Assembly: GCF_040712315.1 (NCBI RefSeq) | Contig: NC_134016.1 | Span: 21,062,390-21,126,389 of the forward strand | Reading direction: 5' to 3' | Source of the DNA: Castanea sativa | Lineage: Eukaryota > Streptophyta > Magnoliopsida > Fagales > Fagaceae | Length of the DNA: 64,000 bases | In this document: in pieces, positions 60,949 through 64,000 of the stretch | Layout: the number at the start of each line of letters is the position of its first letter | How positions within the stretch are numbered: position 1 is the stretch's first letter | The notes under the pieces: model-generated | What the model was told of the DNA's origin: nothing | Seen by the model: the letters and a program-made list of their open reading frames with translations, nothing else | Database searches by the model: none | Position numbers and translations under genes: made by a program

Positions 60949-61210
60949 GTGGGGTGTGAGAGCCAACCAAATTCCTTCAACCTACAATGCTGCAAGAAAT
61001 TGTACATTTTTTTTTTTCAATACAAACAAATAATTAATCATTGGTATCTGTCATGGTTTCTTAAGTTGGAGATGAAAGCAGGATTGAATCATTAATTACA
61101 TCATATATAATAAATCATTATACAGATTCACGGAGAATTCAGATATTTGTTAATTTTTTTGTTCTTTCAACTTAAATTTTTTTTTTTTTTTTTTGAATGA
61201 ACTAATTCCT

Positions 61211-61238
61211 ATTAGATTAGATTAGATTAGATTAGATT
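61211..61238. repeat. (ATTAG)n microsatellite
   Basis: Five to six ATTAG units within the likely 5'UTR intron of the metallophosphoesterase gene. Confidence 0.9.
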
Positions 61239-61532
61239 GGATGTGTGGGTTACAGTAATCCATTAATTAATAAAAATTTATAGTAAAGAACTTAGACTGT
61301 TGTAGATGTCAATGTAGCTAACTATACCCATTTCGTTTTCTCCTACGAATTTTAACTCAAACTTGAAAGCAAGACCAAACATATTAACCTACGAATACAT
61401 AATACTTTAAAGAGCTTAGCCAATAACCCACCAAATCAAATCCAAAAAAAAAAAAACTGATTTACAATTGGCATAATCAGAATAATTTATAAAAAATCAA
61501 AAACTGATAGATGGTGAGAAATGAGCGAGTAC

Positions 61533-61611
61533 CTTCTTCACTATAATCTCCCAAGCTTCTTTATGTCTTTGCAAGAAGAAGCGTTGAGGACTTTATATTT
61601 AATATTTTATA
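61533..61611 (-). promoter_or_regulatory. Likely promoter and 5'UTR exon of the metallophosphoesterase gene
   Basis: In minus sense TATAAAATATT (61611-61601) and TATAAAG (61597-61591) precede a short leader that ends at a donor GTACTC (61532-61527). The partner acceptor TTTCTTGCAG ends at 60990, 41 bases before the start codon at 60948. This gives a 5'UTR intron of 543 bases. The exact transcript start is not visible. Confidence 0.5.
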
Positions 61612-61630
61612 ATTTCATACCAATGAAGAT

Positions 61631-61670
61631 TTTGTTTTGTTTTGTTTTGTTTTGGGGGGGGGGGGGGGGG
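61631..61670. repeat. (TTTTG)n followed by a 17-G run
   Basis: Five TTTTG units run into 17 consecutive G (61654-61670), just upstream of the proposed promoter. The G-run could fold as a G-quadruplex, and its length is likely to vary or be misread. Confidence 0.85.
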
Positions 61671-61739
61671 CTAATAATATTTATCCATACTATAATTGGA
61701 GACGGCATAAATAATGGATTCTGAGAAGATCCGTCACAC

Positions 61740-62669
61740 AGTCGGGTTCGGGTTGACGGCATCATAGTCATAGAGTCAACTGGGTCTGGGGGATTGAAGT
61801 AGAATTCATCTAAATGTTTTTGAGTTTTATACCACACGACATCATTTTGGTCATATCAATGAGTGTGGAAGTTTGGACATGAATTCCAGGACGCTTCGGC
61901 TTTGCTGAGCTGAGCCATCAAGTGGTAATTGTCCAAGGTAGCGTAGCATTATTGGGCTTGTGTTGGTATTGTTGGTTGGGCCAACCTTGCCCTACAAGAG
62001 TGAGGGGGGTTCAATCACAAATAATTGATTATTCTATAAGTTAGTTTCCTCACAAATTCCAACAAACTTTCTAGATAGATAGCTTCGTGTAGAAGCTTTG
62101 AAAAAAATTAATTTTTCTTCTTGGTTTATGCGTTCACATTTAAATACTTTCCATTGATTCCAAGCTTGGGTTGTTTTGGTTACAAGCTTGGATTCAAAGG
62201 TTGTAGAAGCTTTGAAAAAGTAGTTTTTCTTATCTTTGTCCTACATTAGATCATGGCTTGTGAGTAGTTTCACCATTATCCCAATGGTGGTTAATTTATT
62301 CGGACGATCAAATCTTTGACTAAATTATATGTCCCGGTTAATTAGGGTTTTACTTTATCAAAGCAAGCTCGAGCTAGGGTCATGCTTTCTACTACATACT
62401 TGGACCATTCTATCAATGTAACTTGACTCTATTAATAAACCTCATCCCTTGGATTTTCAAGAATTGTAAATCAAGCTCTTTTAGGGCCAAGATTAAGAGT
62501 TTTTTTTTTTTTTTTTGGGGAAATTCGGGTGGACAAAATATGGTTTTGACAAGCCCACTTGCGTAGGTCCTCCCTTTTCCATAAAAGTAAATTGCCCCTT
62601 GGGGCCAACGCAATGACTAACACACTTGAATATAAACCCATTCAAGGTCTCTTGCATTCCTTATGTGAT
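61740..62669. other. Gene-free stretch
   Basis: Upstream flank of the metallophosphoesterase gene. No exon, RNA gene or proven transposon end seen. A T-run followed by G lies near 62500-62520. Confidence 0.4.
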
Positions 62670-64000
62670 TCATGATAAATAAAAATAAGACCACCTTATT
62701 TTTTAGTAGAAATTCTGATGTGCAGATTCAGGAGGCTGTTAAATTATCTCTACAGGTTCCAGGAATTTAGCACTATGAGAAGTATTTGGGGCTCCTTTCT
62801 TTTGTTGGACAAGGAAAGAAAGCGTGGTTTACCCAACTTAAGAAACGTATTTGGGCTAAAATGCAAGGGTGGAAGGAAAAGCTTTTATCTTAAGCAGGGA
62901 AGGAAGTGTTGATCAAGGCTGTGGTCCAAGCTATTCCTACGTATTCTATAAGTGTTTTCAAGTTACTGGTGGGTTTATGCAAAAGATATTGAAGCCATAA
63001 TTCGAAGGTTTTGGTGGGGTCAAGGAGAGTCTAAGAAAAATGCATTGGGTTAAATGGAGTACGCTTTGTTCTTCAAAATCAGTCGGAGGTATGGGTTTTA
63101 GAGATATTCAGAAATTTAATAATGCCTTGCTTGCTAAACAGGTGTGGAGGTTGCTTCATCAAAGGGATACGCTTGTGTTCAAGGTATTTAGTGCAAAGTA
63201 TTTTCCGTCTGGAAATATAATTGATGCTAGTGTTCATCCTCGGTGTTCATATGATTGGCGGAGCATCCTACAGGCGCGTGAGGTAATTAACAAAGGGGTT
63301 GTTTAGAGAGTTGGTGATGGGAGTAAAATTGATGTTTGGGGTCATAGATGGTTACCTACACTTGATCATAGTAAGATTATTTCCCCAAGACTCAATTCAA
63401 CAGTAGTTCATGTAAAGGATCTGTTTTACCCAGGCACTAGAGTATGGGATCCGGGGTTGTTGGAGAGGACTTTCTTGCCGTGGGAAGCTGAGATGATTAA
63501 GGTCATTCCTGTTAGTGAAGGGCGGGTTGAAGACTTGCTGACTTGGCCTTTAACTCCCGATGGAAATTATAGCGTCAAGAGTGCTTATAGGATGCTGATG
63601 GATGAAGTCAGCTGCCAAGAACCTGGTTCCTCGTCCCAGAAGCAGTTCCAACATGTTTGGAAGGGTATTTGGAAGATTCGGACACCAAATAAGATTCGCC
63701 ATTTTATATGGCGTGCTACTAGTGAGTCATTGCCTACAAAACAGGGCTTGAAAGCTCGGCATTTGCCTGTTGAGGATAATTGTGAGCTGTGTGGGGAATT
63801 TCAAGAGACTACATTGCATAGTCTATGGCTGTGTAAGCATGCTCAAGCGGTGTGGAAGTCAAATATCAGTTTTGTTCCGTACTACAGAAAAGCCTATCGA
63901 ACTTTTTATGATCTACTGGAGGAAGAGTTGCATAACAGGTCTGCATTTCATGTAGCTTTATTTGCTACAATGGCGTGGTGTTTATGACAGAAGCGAAATC
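62670..64000 (+). mobile_element. LINE (L1-type) ORF2 fragment, runs off the window
   Basis: From about 62677 the sequence reads as the C-terminal third of a plant LINE ORF2: TTLFFSRNSDVQIQEAVKLS, HYEKYLGLLSFVGQGKKAWF, GWKEKLLS, EVLIKAVVQAIPTYSISVFK, then MHWVKWSTLCSSKSVGGMGF (63040 on), NNALLAKQVWRLLHQRDTLV, RVGDGSKIDVWGHRWLPT, and the zinc-binding RVT domain TPNKIRHFIWRATSESLPTK, NCELCGEFQETTLHSLWLCK. Stops occur near 62770, 62892, 62989, 63304 and 63985; several fit a C-to-T or G-to-A change of Trp, Gln or Arg codons. The RT catalytic part is absent, so the copy is 5' truncated at about 62670. Confidence 0.85.

Noticed and set aside
1..64000. CRISPR arrays, operons, ribosome-binding sites, rRNA genes
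   Set aside because: The window is plant nuclear DNA; the tandem arrays found have no spacers and no prokaryotic gene features occur.

Overview
This window is nuclear DNA of a flowering plant, most likely a woody rosid eudicot. The evidence is GT-AG introns, plant-type genes (LSM8, a seed-type TIP3 aquaporin, a CYP704-like P450, a MAPKKK-type kinase relic) and a dense layer of plant transposons. From memory the retroelement proteins look most like those of oaks and chestnuts (Fagaceae). That is an impression, not a database result.

Three genes look intact. LSM8 (minus, coding 6433-7728, 5 coding exons, 98 aa) encodes a U6 snRNP core subunit and probably has a long 5'UTR intron reaching a promoter near 11.7 kb. 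TIP3 (plus, 42876-44128, 3 exons, 255 aa) is a vacuolar seed aquaporin with ABRE-like and RY motifs upstream. A calcineurin-like metallophosphoesterase (minus, coding 45437-60948, 6 coding exons, 375 aa) is spread over 15.5 kb because its introns carry many transposons. Every junction of these genes was checked by reading donor, acceptor and phase.

Broken genes: a CYP704-like P450 fragment (1-701), a MAPKKK-like kinase (26990-27843) and an unidentified minus-strand gene (about 23.5-26.0 kb) with a hAT-like element in one exon. Everything else recognisable is mobile DNA.

Layout: 0-6.4 kb P450 relic and gene-free DNA; 6.4-11.8 kb LSM8; 12.5 kb SINE; 14.5-22.7 kb decayed Ty3-gypsy element of Tat type with a 4 x 68 bp tandem array and a spliced antisense ORF, 3' end missing; 24.2-25.9 kb hAT-like element; 28.4-29.1 kb Tourist-like element; 31.6-32.7 kb Mutator-like element with TIRs of about 380 bp; 32.9-42.1 kb gag-only LTR retrotransposon (minus), itself split by a solo LTR; 42.9-44.1 kb TIP3; 44.6 kb fold-back MITE; 45.4-61.6 kb metallophosphoesterase gene whose introns hold a short LTR element, a SINE, two related Helitrons in opposite orientations, a LINE fragment, a hAT transposase relic with a TRIM inside, and a hAT-like element; 62.7-64.0 kb LINE fragment running off the window.

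Target-site duplications were found by eye for most insertions, so many ends are exact to the base. The clearest candidates for something little described are the antisense spliced ORF plus satellite-like array of the Tat element, and the gag + second-ORF retrotransposon that has no pol.
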